A stretch of 64,000 bases of DNA from Ornithinibacillus caprae (GTDB lineage: Bacteria > Bacillota > Bacilli > Bacillales > Amphibacillaceae): contig NZ_WOCA01000002.1 in NCBI RefSeq assembly GCF_009728145.1, forward strand, positions 372,001 through 436,000, read 5' to 3'. Within the stretch, counting starts at the first letter, position 1; each line of letters opens with the position of its first letter. Below the pieces are notes generated by a model. The model had not been told where the DNA came from, searched no databases, and saw nothing but the letters and a program-made list of their open reading frames with translations. The position numbers and the translations under genes are program-made. Positions 19,642-27,393 of the stretch are shown here, in pieces.

Positions 19642-19682
19642 CTAGCCATAACATACAGGGGGGATCTGTATCTTATGGCTAG
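19642..19682 (-). terminator. Terminator of the folE operon
   Basis: 17-base arms CTAGCCATAACATACAG and CTGTATCTTATGGCTAG with one mismatch and a seven-base loop. The flank on the minus strand is only moderately T-rich. Located downstream of folE. Confidence 0.65.
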
Positions 19683-19787
19683 CTGTTATAAAAGAGTTAA
19701 ATTAACTTAAGATCATTTCAATTAACCTATTTAATCCTTCGACTCAGTGTTGAAAAATTATTTTGAAAGGATACCCTTGGTAGAAAA

Positions 19788-20354
19788 TTAGCGACGAATG
19801 AATGAGAGTACTTCTGCTCTTTTCGCTGAATCCTTTTCAAAAACTCCCCTGGCTGCTGTTGTTACTGTTTGGGATCCAGGTTTTTTTACACCTCTCATGG
19901 TCATGCATAAATGTTCTGCTTCGATTACAACCAATACCCCACGTGGTGATAATGTTTCCTCAATTGCATTAGCGAGTGTTGTAGTCATTCGTTCTTGAAT
20001 TTGTGGGCGCTTTGCAACAGCTTCAATTGCTTTTGCAAAGTTACCAATTCCTGTCACCTGTCCATTTTGTGGGATATAAGCGACATGAGCTTTTCCAAAA
20101 AAAGGGATTAGGTGATGCTCGCATACGGAATGAAAATCGATATCTTTTACGAGGATAAGCTCCTCGTGTTCTTCACAAAATGAGCTAGTAAAATAATCTC
20201 GAGGATCTACATTCATCCCAGAAAAAATTTCTTCATACATCGTGGCAACTCTGTTTGGTGTTTCTAAAATTCCTTCTCGATTTGTATCTTCACCGATAGC
20301 CTCAAGAATCATTTCTACAGCTTTTTTTATTTTTTCTTGTTTGCTTTGCGCCAA
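19788..20354 (-). CDS. folE: GTP cyclohydrolase I FolE
   Basis: Cytosolic zinc enzyme of 188 residues that turns GTP into 7,8-dihydroneopterin triphosphate, first step to folate and tetrahydrobiopterin-type pterins. The zinc-binding CEHHLIPF and CMTMRGV motifs and the RLQ-like RPQIQERMT segment are all present. ATG with GGAGGAAGAA ribosome binding site. It lies 20 bases behind a thioredoxin-reductase-like gene and shares a T-box leader with it. Folate operons of Bacilli usually place folE elsewhere (near mtrB), so this arrangement points to a specialised pterin need. Confidence 0.95.
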   Translation of the reverse strand: MAQSKQEKIKKAVEMILEAIGEDTNREGILETPNRVATMYEEIFSGMNVDPRDYFTSSFCEEHEELILVKDIDFHSVCEHHLIPFFGKAHVAYIPQNGQVTGIGNFAKAIEAVAKRPQIQERMTTTLANAIEETLSPRGVLVVIEAEHLCMTMRGVKKPGSQTVTTAARGVFEKDSAKRAEVLSFIRR

Positions 20355-20374
20355 TGTTCTTCCTCCTATCTAGT

Positions 20375-21310
20375 CTATGAACGTTGGAATTTATCTAATA
20401 ACGTAATCCGTTTTACTGCTTGCATTGCTTGGCCAACAGCAGTTGAAATGCTTGTATATGGCGGGAAAGTGGCCACATCTCCAATAGCAAAAACATTATC
20501 CTTTGTTGTTTGTCCGAACCGGTCTACACCAATGATCCCATTTTTATCCGCTTGTACATGATCTTTTATAAACTCACTATTAGCCTTGGTACCTATGCGA
20601 ATTAATAGACCATCAACGCTTTCAGTGTGGAGTGTATTGTTTTTGTTGATGGAAATGGCCGTTACTTTTTGTCCATTATCAAAAATTCTTTCCACGTTTG
20701 CATTGGTATGAACAATGACATTGGGGTGAGAATATATGGAATTAACTAGATCTTCTCGTGCTCGAAAATGGGTTGAACGATGGATTAGATGGACTATAGC
20801 ACCATTCGTTGCGAGCGTGTTGGTTCCTTCTAATGCACGATCTCCACCACCAACAATCGCTACCACTTTATCCTTGTATAAATGGCCATCTTGACTAGTT
20901 GAGAAAATTTCACCCCGGTCGATCATCGCTTGTTCCCCGGGAATACCAAGTTTTTTTGGAGCTGCACCTGTTGCAATTATTAAATATTCGAATTGAACAT
21001 ATTGCTCAGTGTTTTCAGCTGTAATTGTTACTGTTTTTTCCTTAAGGTTTAGATTTATACATGTTGACTTTACCTTGTAATTACATGAAACGGACTGTAC
21101 GTGAGAAGTAAGCTTATTCAGTAGCTCTAATCCGTTTTTGGAATGACTGCCTGGGTAGTCAATAATTTCATTTTTTATTTGATGTAACTGACCACCTAGT
21201 TGGGATTTGGATTCGATCAATAAATGGTTAACATGTAATCTCTGGCACCAAATTGCTGCGGCTATTCCAGCTGGACCTCCTCCTATAATTAAAACCTTCA
21301 CTTTTTTCAT
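20375..21310 (-). CDS. Thioredoxin-reductase-like FAD/NAD(P) oxidoreductase lacking the CxxC
   Basis: 311-residue pyridine nucleotide-disulfide oxidoreductase-fold protein. FAD-binding GGGPAGIAAAIW is at residues 10-21, GGQLHQI after it, NAD(P) loop VGGGDRALE near 153-161, and the C-terminal AIGDVATFP FAD motif. Where thioredoxin reductases have a redox CxxC, this protein reads GEIFSTSQDGHLY, so it cannot reduce thioredoxin by the normal route and may act as a ferredoxin/flavodoxin or pterin reductase. It is the first main gene behind a T-box leader and is followed by folE. One idea is recycling of a quinonoid dihydropterin; this is inference only. Confidence 0.8.
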   Translation of the reverse strand: MKKVKVLIIGGGPAGIAAAIWCQRLHVNHLLIESKSQLGGQLHQIKNEIIDYPGSHSKNGLELLNKLTSHVQSVSCNYKVKSTCINLNLKEKTVTITAENTEQYVQFEYLIIATGAAPKKLGIPGEQAMIDRGEIFSTSQDGHLYKDKVVAIVGGGDRALEGTNTLATNGAIVHLIHRSTHFRAREDLVNSIYSHPNVIVHTNANVERIFDNGQKVTAISINKNNTLHTESVDGLLIRIGTKANSEFIKDHVQADKNGIIGVDRFGQTTKDNVFAIGDVATFPPYTSISTAVGQAMQAVKRITLLDKFQRS

Positions 21311-21348
21311 AGCTTCCAGTCCTCTTGATGAATTTTTAAAGCTTGCAT
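21307..21348 (-). CDS. Possible 13-codon leader ORF coupled to the flavoprotein gene
   Basis: Between the T-box terminator and the flavoprotein, ATG at 21348-21346 follows a good GAGGTGG ribosome binding site and encodes MQALKIHQEDWKL, ending in a TGA that overlaps the flavoprotein ATG (ATGA-type overlap). It could raise translation of the flavoprotein by coupling, or be the remnant of a deleted first gene. Very short, so uncertain. Confidence 0.35.
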   Translation of the reverse strand: MQALKIHQEDWKL

Positions 21349-21382
21349 GTTTACTTTTCCACCTCGTTTTGTTTTTTACATC

Positions 21383-21600
21383 AAAAAGCCCCTACTGATT
21401 AAAACAGTAGGGGCAAGGTTATCGCAGTACCACCCCAGTTGCAAATAAATTGCATCTTTGTTTGTGTACGATCATGGGTAACTGGATTTGCGTTTAGCTA
21501 AGATAAACAGGTAGCTACTGGCATGTAATTCATGAGTAGCCCCTATACAATGAAGCTAACCATCCGTTCACTGTGATAGTAGAGCACACTACTATTGCCC
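21383..21600 (-). promoter_or_regulatory. T-box riboswitch, candidate tyrosine specifier
   Basis: Read on the minus strand. The T-box sequence GGGGTGGTACTGCG is at 21436-21423, followed by a terminator whose arms GCCCCTACTG and CAGTAGGGGC are at 21414-21388 with a T-run to 21383. Upstream, GGCA (21599-21596) and TGCC (21523-21520) can close Stem I; the 5' side shows AGTAGT and the 3' side GAATTACA, as in a specifier loop. The codon there would be UAC (Tyr, 21527-21525). Antiterminator and terminator are convincing; the specifier reading is tentative. It would control the flavoprotein and folE by tRNA charging. Confidence 0.75.
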
Positions 21601-21686
21601 TTCAAAGCATATAACTATACAAAATGGTTACTTGAATAATTTAAATTAACTGAATTATAAAGCGAGGATAAAAACATGTCAAGATT

Positions 21687-21727
21687 GGTGCCTGTCACTT
21701 GTCGAAATTCGACAAGTGACAGGCACC
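21687..21727. repeat. 41-bp palindrome (family A), full copy
   Basis: Arms match completely; the centre is GAAATTC, i.e. opposite orientation to most copies, which have GAATTTC. It lies 10 bases beyond the stop of the minus-strand permease gene and upstream of the T-box. Confidence 0.95.
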
Positions 21728-21737
21728 TCCCAATCTT

Positions 21738-23090
21738 TTACAGGAACCAGACGAATAGGCCGATGGCTAGGAAGAAGAGGGAGTTTGGTAGTGCTAGCAT
21801 CATGACTTTGAGTGGGTCCACTTTTTGGTTTAGAATTCCTCCGATCAATCCACAGATAACGAATGCGGTTAATCCGACTGGTGGCATGTTTTGACCAGCT
21901 GCTGCGATGTGGGAGGCTCCTAATGCAATTAAGGTAGGATCAACGCTCATATTTTCTAGCATTGGTCCAAGGAAGGTAACGATAACAGATTGAGCGGTCG
22001 TCTGGGAACCTGTTAACATCCCAATCACAACCATGGCGAAGGCTCCACCAACTTTTACCATAGAAGATGCTAGGCTTTCGGTCATCATGGCCACCTTATC
22101 GATTAAACCTGATGCATAGAAAACACCAACCATAATCCCAGCACTGAGCTGTATCTGAACCGTTTTACTTACTTTTGCTAATCCGTTTTTAATGACTCCT
22201 TTCGTTTGTTTGTGAACGGAGGGGAATAAAAAGCTTACTAGAATGGCAACAATGATTGCACTTACGACTTGGAAGGTTACTCCTTGTAAAATAGGAATTT
22301 CTTGAAGTGGCGTCAATACCGTTGCTAGAAAGGTAATTTCGGTGAATATATTATATTCAAACAGTGTGTTGGCCATTACGATCGCAATTAATACAAGGAG
22401 TGGGATAAGTGTCTTCCATCTTTCCTTTAAAATTTGTAATACGGATTTATCAGGAATAAGCTCTGATGGCATTTTCTTCCCGCGTACAAAGCGAAATGAT
22501 TCTAGCATGGCAATGATTGCTCCAAAGGTAACAGTGATAAAAGCGAGCTTGATAACAGGATTAGGGTCTGTACCAACGAGGGATGCAGATAAAAATACTC
22601 CTTGTGTGATTGGTGGCATGATCGATCCAATCGATGCTCCGAGTAGAATAATCATCCCGATTTGCTCTGGTTTTAACTTAAGCTCGGTTAGTGAATGGAT
22701 GACGAGAAATCCGATAACAGTAGCGGCTGCAATTGCATCACCAAGGAAGGAACCAGCAATTATTAACGTTATAAATATGGCGATAATCAAACCTTTTGGT
22801 GAGTTACCGAATGCTGCTCGTAAGCTATTGAGTGTCGTTTCCATCGCACCTAATTTAACCTGTGATTCTGCGTAAAGACTACCAAAAACAGACAGCATAA
22901 TTACCCAAGATAGCCGATCGATTCCATCGATAAATGCTAAAACAGTTTCGCCTGGGTTAAGTCCTGAAATAATTGCTGAAGAGACTGCAGCAACAATAAG
23001 AGCAATTCTAATATCCCCGCCAATCTTTGGGATTTTTTTTACTAAAGCAATGGTGAACAATAAAATTAACGGCACTAAAATTTCTGCCAT
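21738..23090 (-). CDS. DctM-like (TRAP large subunit-type) permease
   Basis: 450-residue integral membrane protein with about 11-12 hydrophobic segments. LLGASIGSIMPPITQGVFL and the repeated AAAGQNMPPVGL in the second half are the G-x-P-P hairpins of the ion transporter superfamily to which TRAP DctM belongs. No gene for a DctP binding protein or DctQ small subunit is nearby, so it may work alone. It is the last gene of an operon with subunits of an amino acid dehydrogenase, suggesting import of the enzyme's substrate. RBS AAGGGATTGATGAA is modest. Confidence 0.75.
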   Translation of the reverse strand: MAEILVPLILLFTIALVKKIPKIGGDIRIALIVAAVSSAIISGLNPGETVLAFIDGIDRLSWVIMLSVFGSLYAESQVKLGAMETTLNSLRAAFGNSPKGLIIAIFITLIIAGSFLGDAIAAATVIGFLVIHSLTELKLKPEQIGMIILLGASIGSIMPPITQGVFLSASLVGTDPNPVIKLAFITVTFGAIIAMLESFRFVRGKKMPSELIPDKSVLQILKERWKTLIPLLVLIAIVMANTLFEYNIFTEITFLATVLTPLQEIPILQGVTFQVVSAIIVAILVSFLFPSVHKQTKGVIKNGLAKVSKTVQIQLSAGIMVGVFYASGLIDKVAMMTESLASSMVKVGGAFAMVVIGMLTGSQTTAQSVIVTFLGPMLENMSVDPTLIALGASHIAAAGQNMPPVGLTAFVICGLIGGILNQKVDPLKVMMLALPNSLFFLAIGLFVWFL

Positions 23091-23111
23091 TTCATCAATC
23101 CCTTCTATGGA

Positions 23112-24275
23112 TTAGAATGATAAACTTCTTGACGACCGGTTTAATTTTAATGGTTGAAGCAGTTCTTGTTCCTTTGCACGTTTGTCTATTAAACTTGTAA
23201 CTAAATGACCAGTGATTGGAGCTAGGGCAATCCCATCCCCTTCATGTCCAGCTGCAATAAAAAATCCTTTTACATCTGGTGCTTCATCGATAATGGGGAG
23301 TCCATCTATTGTATAGGGCCGAAATCCTACCATCGTGCGGATGATACGAGTGTTTCTTAGTGCGGGGGCTAATCTGCTAGCATGTGCTGCAATTGCTGAT
23401 AGGACCTTTGCATCAACTGATTTATGGTAGCCATTAAATTCTCTACTCGCCCCAATTAATACATTGCCACTATCGGTTTGCCCCAACGAAAGTCCAATAC
23501 CGAATGGAGGTGGGTTTTGGGCTTCATTATGTTTGGCGGTGATGTATTGAGAGCATAGAACATTCCCAAAAATGGTTGGCTTTAATTTTTCGGTAATAAG
23601 AATGGCACCACGACGTGGCATAATCGTAAGGCTCACACCAGCCATTTCGGCTATTTTAGGAGCGAATGGCCCAGTTGCATTGATGACGATTTCTGATGCG
23701 ATAGATCCATTTGTCGTTTGAACCCCAGTTACTTTTTGGTTTTTGGTGGTAATGTTGATTACAGCGGTGTGTGGTCTGATTTCTGCATGATGGCGTTTTG
23801 CTGCCTCTGCAAATGCTTGGGTTAATAAAAGTGGGTTTACTTCGGCATCTTCCTTACTATATGTTGCTCCTACAATGTGATGAGATAAACTAGGTTGCCT
23901 TGCAAGTGCTTCATTTCGGTCTAGAAGCTTAACATCGATTCCAGCTTTTTGCTGTTTTTTTACAAACTTTTTCATAACTTCTAAGTGTTCTTCCTGTTCG
24001 ATCACAATCATTCCGCCATTTGGTTTGAATTCAATGGATGCACCCAGTTCTTCTTCTAGATTTTCATAGATGCTTCGACTCTTTTTTGCTAGTTGGACAG
24101 GGAAACCAGGTTTCTTTGATTGTAAAAAAATTGCTTTATCACATGCAGCCGATGTCTGCGCACCAATCTCTCCTTTTTCTAACAAAATAACGCTTCTACC
24201 AGTTTTTGCTACGTAATAAGCAATCGAGGTACCGATAACTCCACCGCCAATGATTATGGCATCTGCTGTTTCCAT
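23112..24275 (-). CDS. FAD-dependent oxidoreductase, beta subunit of a D-hydroxyproline/sarcosine-type dehydrogenase
   Basis: 387-residue DAO-family flavoprotein (glycine oxidase/sarcosine oxidase beta-like). The FAD dinucleotide-binding motif IIGGGVIGTSIAYY is at residues 7-20, and the C-terminal FFIAAGHEGDGIALAP is the family's second FAD contact. In heteromeric sarcosine, opine or D-hydroxyproline dehydrogenases this subunit oxidizes the amine. It overlaps the upstream alpha-subunit gene by 22 bases and has GGAGGAATC as ribosome binding site. Substrate is not certain. Confidence 0.8.
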   Translation of the reverse strand: METADAIIIGGGVIGTSIAYYVAKTGRSVILLEKGEIGAQTSAACDKAIFLQSKKPGFPVQLAKKSRSIYENLEEELGASIEFKPNGGMIVIEQEEHLEVMKKFVKKQQKAGIDVKLLDRNEALARQPSLSHHIVGATYSKEDAEVNPLLLTQAFAEAAKRHHAEIRPHTAVINITTKNQKVTGVQTTNGSIASEIVINATGPFAPKIAEMAGVSLTIMPRRGAILITEKLKPTIFGNVLCSQYITAKHNEAQNPPPFGIGLSLGQTDSGNVLIGASREFNGYHKSVDAKVLSAIAAHASRLAPALRNTRIIRTMVGFRPYTIDGLPIIDEAPDVKGFFIAAGHEGDGIALAPITGHLVTSLIDKRAKEQELLQPLKLNRSSRSLSF

Positions 24276-25501
24276 TGGTCAGATTCCTCCTTGGCTGGAA
24301 AGTTTTGATCCCATAACTGTTGTACCTTTTTTCGTCCTTGTTCAATTTGTGGATGAAAATGGAATAGGGAATCATTTCTAGTTAGGCGTAGCTGTTTTTG
24401 TGCTTTCTGAATGGCAGGTTTTACGTTTTTAAGTAATCCCATTCTTCCACTAATTGCTGTTCCAGCTAATTTCCCCTGTGCGATTGCAACCTTGGCGCTT
24501 TCGATTCCAGTGATATTGCCAGCGACAAAAATTCCTTTTTCGGTTGTTTCCATTTCTGCATTATGCAGTGGAATATGTCCGCCAAGCTCTTTCATGTATG
24601 CCATTTTACAACCAACTAAGGTTGCTAGCTCCGTGAGTGGATATAGACCGCCAGATATACATACGCAATCGACTTTGATAGTTTTATTTGCTGTCCTTTT
24701 AATGGAACCATTTGGGGAGAGATTGGCTATTTTTATTTGCTCGACTTGTTGTTCACCTTCTATTTCTAAAATTGTTTTTCTGAAATAAAGAGGAACTCCT
24801 TGAACGTTTATTCCAAATGGTAGATGGGTTGAGAGTGTTTGAATGAACGGCTGTTTAGCCATTTTTGCAAATCCTTTGAGCCATGGATTTGGAGCTAGAT
24901 GTGCCAGGGTAGACAAGTAGGAAATGGTTTGCTTTGGGTTTGATTTTTCATGGGAAAATTTACTTGCTGGAGGTTGGAAAATTCCTATTACATGGATGCC
25001 TGCTAGCTTTAATTCATGGGCTACAGTAAGTGATAGTGGATCGATTCCAATTATGGCAACTTTATTTCCTGGTTTTACACGGTGATAGTTTGCTAGTGTT
25101 TGTGCAGCACCAATTGCCATAGCACCAGGCTTTGTCCATCCAGGAATGGGAATAGCTTTTTCTGCTGCACCAGTAGCGAGTAGGATGTTTTTGGTGCTTA
25201 ATTCTTCACCGGTGTTTAAATTAACTTTCCAGTGTGGGAAAATTCCCCAAACTTCAGATTCTTGGAAACAAGTGATTGGAAGTTGTTTTATTTTTTCATC
25301 CATCATTTTGGCTATATCTTTCCCAATCCACCATTCGTTTGATTTCGGGTCCTTATATAGTTGGCCCAATAGCTTTCCACCAGGTATTGGGTTTTCGTCT
25401 ATGATTGCAACCTTTGCACCGTTCATAGCAGCTTGGATTGCTGCGCTCATACCAGCTGGTCCTGCCCCGATTACTACTAGGTCATAATTCGTATGTTTCA
25501 T
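24254..25501 (-). CDS. FAD/NAD(P) oxidoreductase, alpha subunit of the same dehydrogenase (HcnB/SoxA-like)
   Basis: 415-residue flavoprotein with FAD motif VVIGAGPAGMSAAIQ at residues 9-23, a second nucleotide site around KVAIIGIDPLSL, and GIFVAGNITGIESAKVA toward the C-terminus. It corresponds to the HcnB / opine oxidase alpha type, which passes electrons between the beta-subunit flavin, [2Fe-2S] centres and an acceptor. The frame is open 96 bases further upstream, but the ATG at 25501 overlaps the stop of the preceding ferredoxin gene as ATGA, so that start was chosen. Confidence 0.8.
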   Translation of the reverse strand: MKHTNYDLVVIGAGPAGMSAAIQAAMNGAKVAIIDENPIPGGKLLGQLYKDPKSNEWWIGKDIAKMMDEKIKQLPITCFQESEVWGIFPHWKVNLNTGEELSTKNILLATGAAEKAIPIPGWTKPGAMAIGAAQTLANYHRVKPGNKVAIIGIDPLSLTVAHELKLAGIHVIGIFQPPASKFSHEKSNPKQTISYLSTLAHLAPNPWLKGFAKMAKQPFIQTLSTHLPFGINVQGVPLYFRKTILEIEGEQQVEQIKIANLSPNGSIKRTANKTIKVDCVCISGGLYPLTELATLVGCKMAYMKELGGHIPLHNAEMETTEKGIFVAGNITGIESAKVAIAQGKLAGTAISGRMGLLKNVKPAIQKAQKQLRLTRNDSLFHFHPQIEQGRKKVQQLWDQNFPAKEESDQWKQQMP

Positions 25502-25797
25502 ATGCGTTCGCCACTTTCTGATTCGATAAACATGTTGTCTTTTACTGGTGTGATACAAGCACGGACATGATGGGTTTTGTTTACCGTGACTCGACATTCA
25601 TAGCAGTGTCCAATCCCGCAATATATACCACGTGGCTGTTTTTGTTTTTCTGTGTGGCGAAGGATTCGAACATTGTTTGCGAGTAATGCAGCAGCAATGG
25701 ATTCTCCTTTATATGCGGGATATTTGTTACCGTTAAAGGTGATAGATATGGGGTGTTTTTCTAACTTCCCTAGAATCGGATGTTCAGTTATTCTCAT
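25498..25797 (-). CDS. [2Fe-2S] ferredoxin-like gamma subunit (HcnA/SoxA N-terminal type)
   Basis: 99-residue protein with a plant-ferredoxin-like cluster site: C-G-I-G-H-C-Y-E-C (GIYCGIGHCYECRVTVN) and a later Cys in VRACITPV. The N-terminus YPAYKGESIAAALLAN is typical of the sarcosine oxidase alpha N-terminal/HcnA fold. It overlaps its downstream neighbour by four bases and its upstream neighbour by 14 bases, so it belongs to a tightly coupled operon. Confidence 0.85.
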   Translation of the reverse strand: MRITEHPILGKLEKHPISITFNGNKYPAYKGESIAAALLANNVRILRHTEKQKQPRGIYCGIGHCYECRVTVNKTHHVRACITPVKDNMFIESESGERI

Positions 25798-26134
25798 GTG
25801 AAAAATCCTTTCTGTTAGTGGCTAATTCCGATAATGTTAGTGGACGAGCTGGGATGCTTGGGGTTAGGCTAGGTAATTCTGGAATTGGTTGATTGGTTCG
25901 TATTGAAATGAGTTGTTCGATGAGTGGTCGACAGGTTCTTCCTTGACATATTCCCATGCCAGCCCTTGTTTTGAGTTTCAATTCCTTTGCGGTTTTTGTT
26001 CCATTTTCAATTGAGGTCAACAATTCACTTAGTAGAACCTCTTCACACCTACAGATGATTATATCTTCTATAATTTGATTACCTCCAAACTGTATAATGT
26101 TTTGATTGACTGGGCTTGGTCCCCCTTCATTCAT
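25784..26134 (-). CDS. BFD-like [2Fe-2S] subunit of the dehydrogenase operon
   Basis: About 116 residues. The bacterioferritin-associated-ferredoxin-like domain shows IICRCEEV and GMGICQGRTCRPLIEQ, four cysteines for a [2Fe-2S] cluster. In many relatives this domain is fused to the alpha subunit; here it is separate. The reading frame runs up into the palindrome at 26180-26220, giving an artificial MTGTP start; the first sensible ATG is at 26134, but it lacks a clear ribosome binding site. A GGAGGT at about 26096-26091 would suit a start just before the IIEDIIICRCEE segment, where only an ATT codon is in frame. Start uncertain. Confidence 0.7.
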   Translation of the reverse strand: MNEGGPSPVNQNIIQFGGNQIIEDIIICRCEEVLLSELLTSIENGTKTAKELKLKTRAGMGICQGRTCRPLIEQLISIRTNQPIPELPSLTPSIPARPLTLSELATNRKDFSHENN

Positions 26135-26179
26135 TATATGAAGCCGAACATGAAAACATGAAACCGATTCAATTCGAGG

Positions 26180-26220
26180 GGTGCCTGTCACTTGTCGATT
26201 TTCGACAAGTGACAGGCACC
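26180..26220. repeat. 41-bp palindrome (family A), full copy between divergent operons
   Basis: Complete arms, centre GATTTTC. It is the only full copy placed between two divergent starts (dehydrogenase operon on the minus strand, AbrB-type gene on the plus strand). Confidence 0.95.
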
Positions 26221-26268
26221 GACAAAGTGCTATACTTATAGGTAGTTTACATTGAAGGGGATTTTTTC

Positions 26269-27363
26269 ATGCTGGTGTTAAGATTGATCGAAACGTTTGT
26301 GATTGCTTTTATTGGCGGATATATATTTTATTTACTTGATTTTCCGTTGCCGTGGGTGTTGGGAGCATTAACACTCGTAATGCTATGGCAAGGATTCATG
26401 AAAAGGAACTTACTGGTGCCGAATGCTGTTAGAGATGCTGGATTTATCATATTAGGAATTTATTTTGGATTATATTTTACAAAGGATACTTTTCAAACGG
26501 TTATTCCATATTTTTTGCCATATGTATTACTAACTATCGTCTTAATTGTTGTATGTGTCGTATTAGGATCAATCGTTTCTAAGTGGATTAAAGTTGATCA
26601 AACGACAAGTGTTTTTGCCTGTATCCCAGGCGGACTGTCGGAAATGGCGATTGCCAGTGAAGCACTGAAAGGGAACTCATCCTTAGTCGTTATTTTTCAA
26701 ACCGTTCGTTTGATTGCAGTATTATTTATGATTCCACCTGTCATGACCTTAATTTTTAGAGATGGGGGAAGCTCTGGTACGAATGTAGTTGTCGGAGAGA
26801 TTTTCAATGGAAGCTTATGGAACTATGGGTGGTTTATTTTGCCAGTTATTGCAGCAGTATTCATTCGAGATAAAATTCCTGCTGGTATTATTATTGGAGC
26901 ACTTGGAATTACCGCTGTAATGAATGTAAGTCCGATTGAGCTAGCATCAGTGCCCTCGATTGTCATGAATGGTGCGCAAATAGCGGTTGGTGCTAGTCTT
27001 GGGAAGAAGATGATTTTTGAGGATTTAAAAGTAGGTGGAAAATATATTTTCCTTTACTTTGGTTTAGCAATAACCATTATTGCCGTTTCATTCGGACTTG
27101 GTGTGGCACTAGCGAATTTTACAACGCTAAATTACCCAACAGCTATTTTATCTATTGCACCGGGAGGATTTTTCGAAATGGTATTAACAGCTTACAATGT
27201 CGGGGGCGATGCTGCTGTAGTAAGTGCACTACAATTAGTACGGGTATTATTAATCGTTTTATGTGTCCCGCCAGCATTGAAGTGGTGGTTTGAACGAAAT
27301 AGAAAAAGAACGAATCTAGGTGATCACCACTACCACCGAAGTTCGACAAATTTCGGGGAGTGA
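26269..27363 (+). CDS. AbrB-type (PF05145) membrane protein
   Basis: 364-residue integral membrane protein of the AbrB/ammonia monooxygenase-labelled family (COG3180), a name of convenience; function is unsettled. Two similar halves are visible, each with an IPGG/APGG turn: CIPGGLSEMAIASEAL near residue 122 and SIAPGGFFEMVLTAYNVGG near 296, as expected for the internal duplication. About ten hydrophobic segments. The last residues (RSSTNFGE) and the TGA stop come from a family A repeat remnant, so the native C-terminus was probably altered. RBS AAGGGGATT. Confidence 0.8.
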   Translation: MLVLRLIETFVIAFIGGYIFYLLDFPLPWVLGALTLVMLWQGFMKRNLLVPNAVRDAGFIILGIYFGLYFTKDTFQTVIPYFLPYVLLTIVLIVVCVVLGSIVSKWIKVDQTTSVFACIPGGLSEMAIASEALKGNSSLVVIFQTVRLIAVLFMIPPVMTLIFRDGGSSGTNVVVGEIFNGSLWNYGWFILPVIAAVFIRDKIPAGIIIGALGITAVMNVSPIELASVPSIVMNGAQIAVGASLGKKMIFEDLKVGGKYIFLYFGLAITIIAVSFGLGVALANFTTLNYPTAILSIAPGGFFEMVLTAYNVGGDAAVVSALQLVRVLLIVLCVPPALKWWFERNRKRTNLGDHHYHRSSTNFGE

Positions 27364-27371
27364 CAGGCACC
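27342..27371. repeat. Family A repeat, subtype II (GGAG variant)
   Basis: TTCGACAAATTTCG then GGGAGTGACAGGCACC. The right end matches the palindrome's right arm, while the left arm is absent. It contains the stop codon of the preceding AbrB-type gene. Confidence 0.75.
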
Positions 27372-27393
27372 GACAAATAAAGGGGGAGTTTTG

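Larger units (their letters stand above)
19335..19787. other. Intergenic region with IS relic and folE terminator
   Basis: 453 bases between the amidase and folE. It contains the nested hairpins of an IS200/IS605-like end (listed separately) and a strong terminator for folE. No open reading frame of interest is present. Confidence 0.6.

Noticed and set aside
21676-21894. ORF opposite the DctM-like permease
   Set aside because: It begins in the palindrome and runs antisense to a clear membrane protein gene.
22342-22875. 177-codon ORF opposite the DctM-like permease
   Set aside because: Antisense shadow of a strongly coding gene; composition mirrors the complementary frame.
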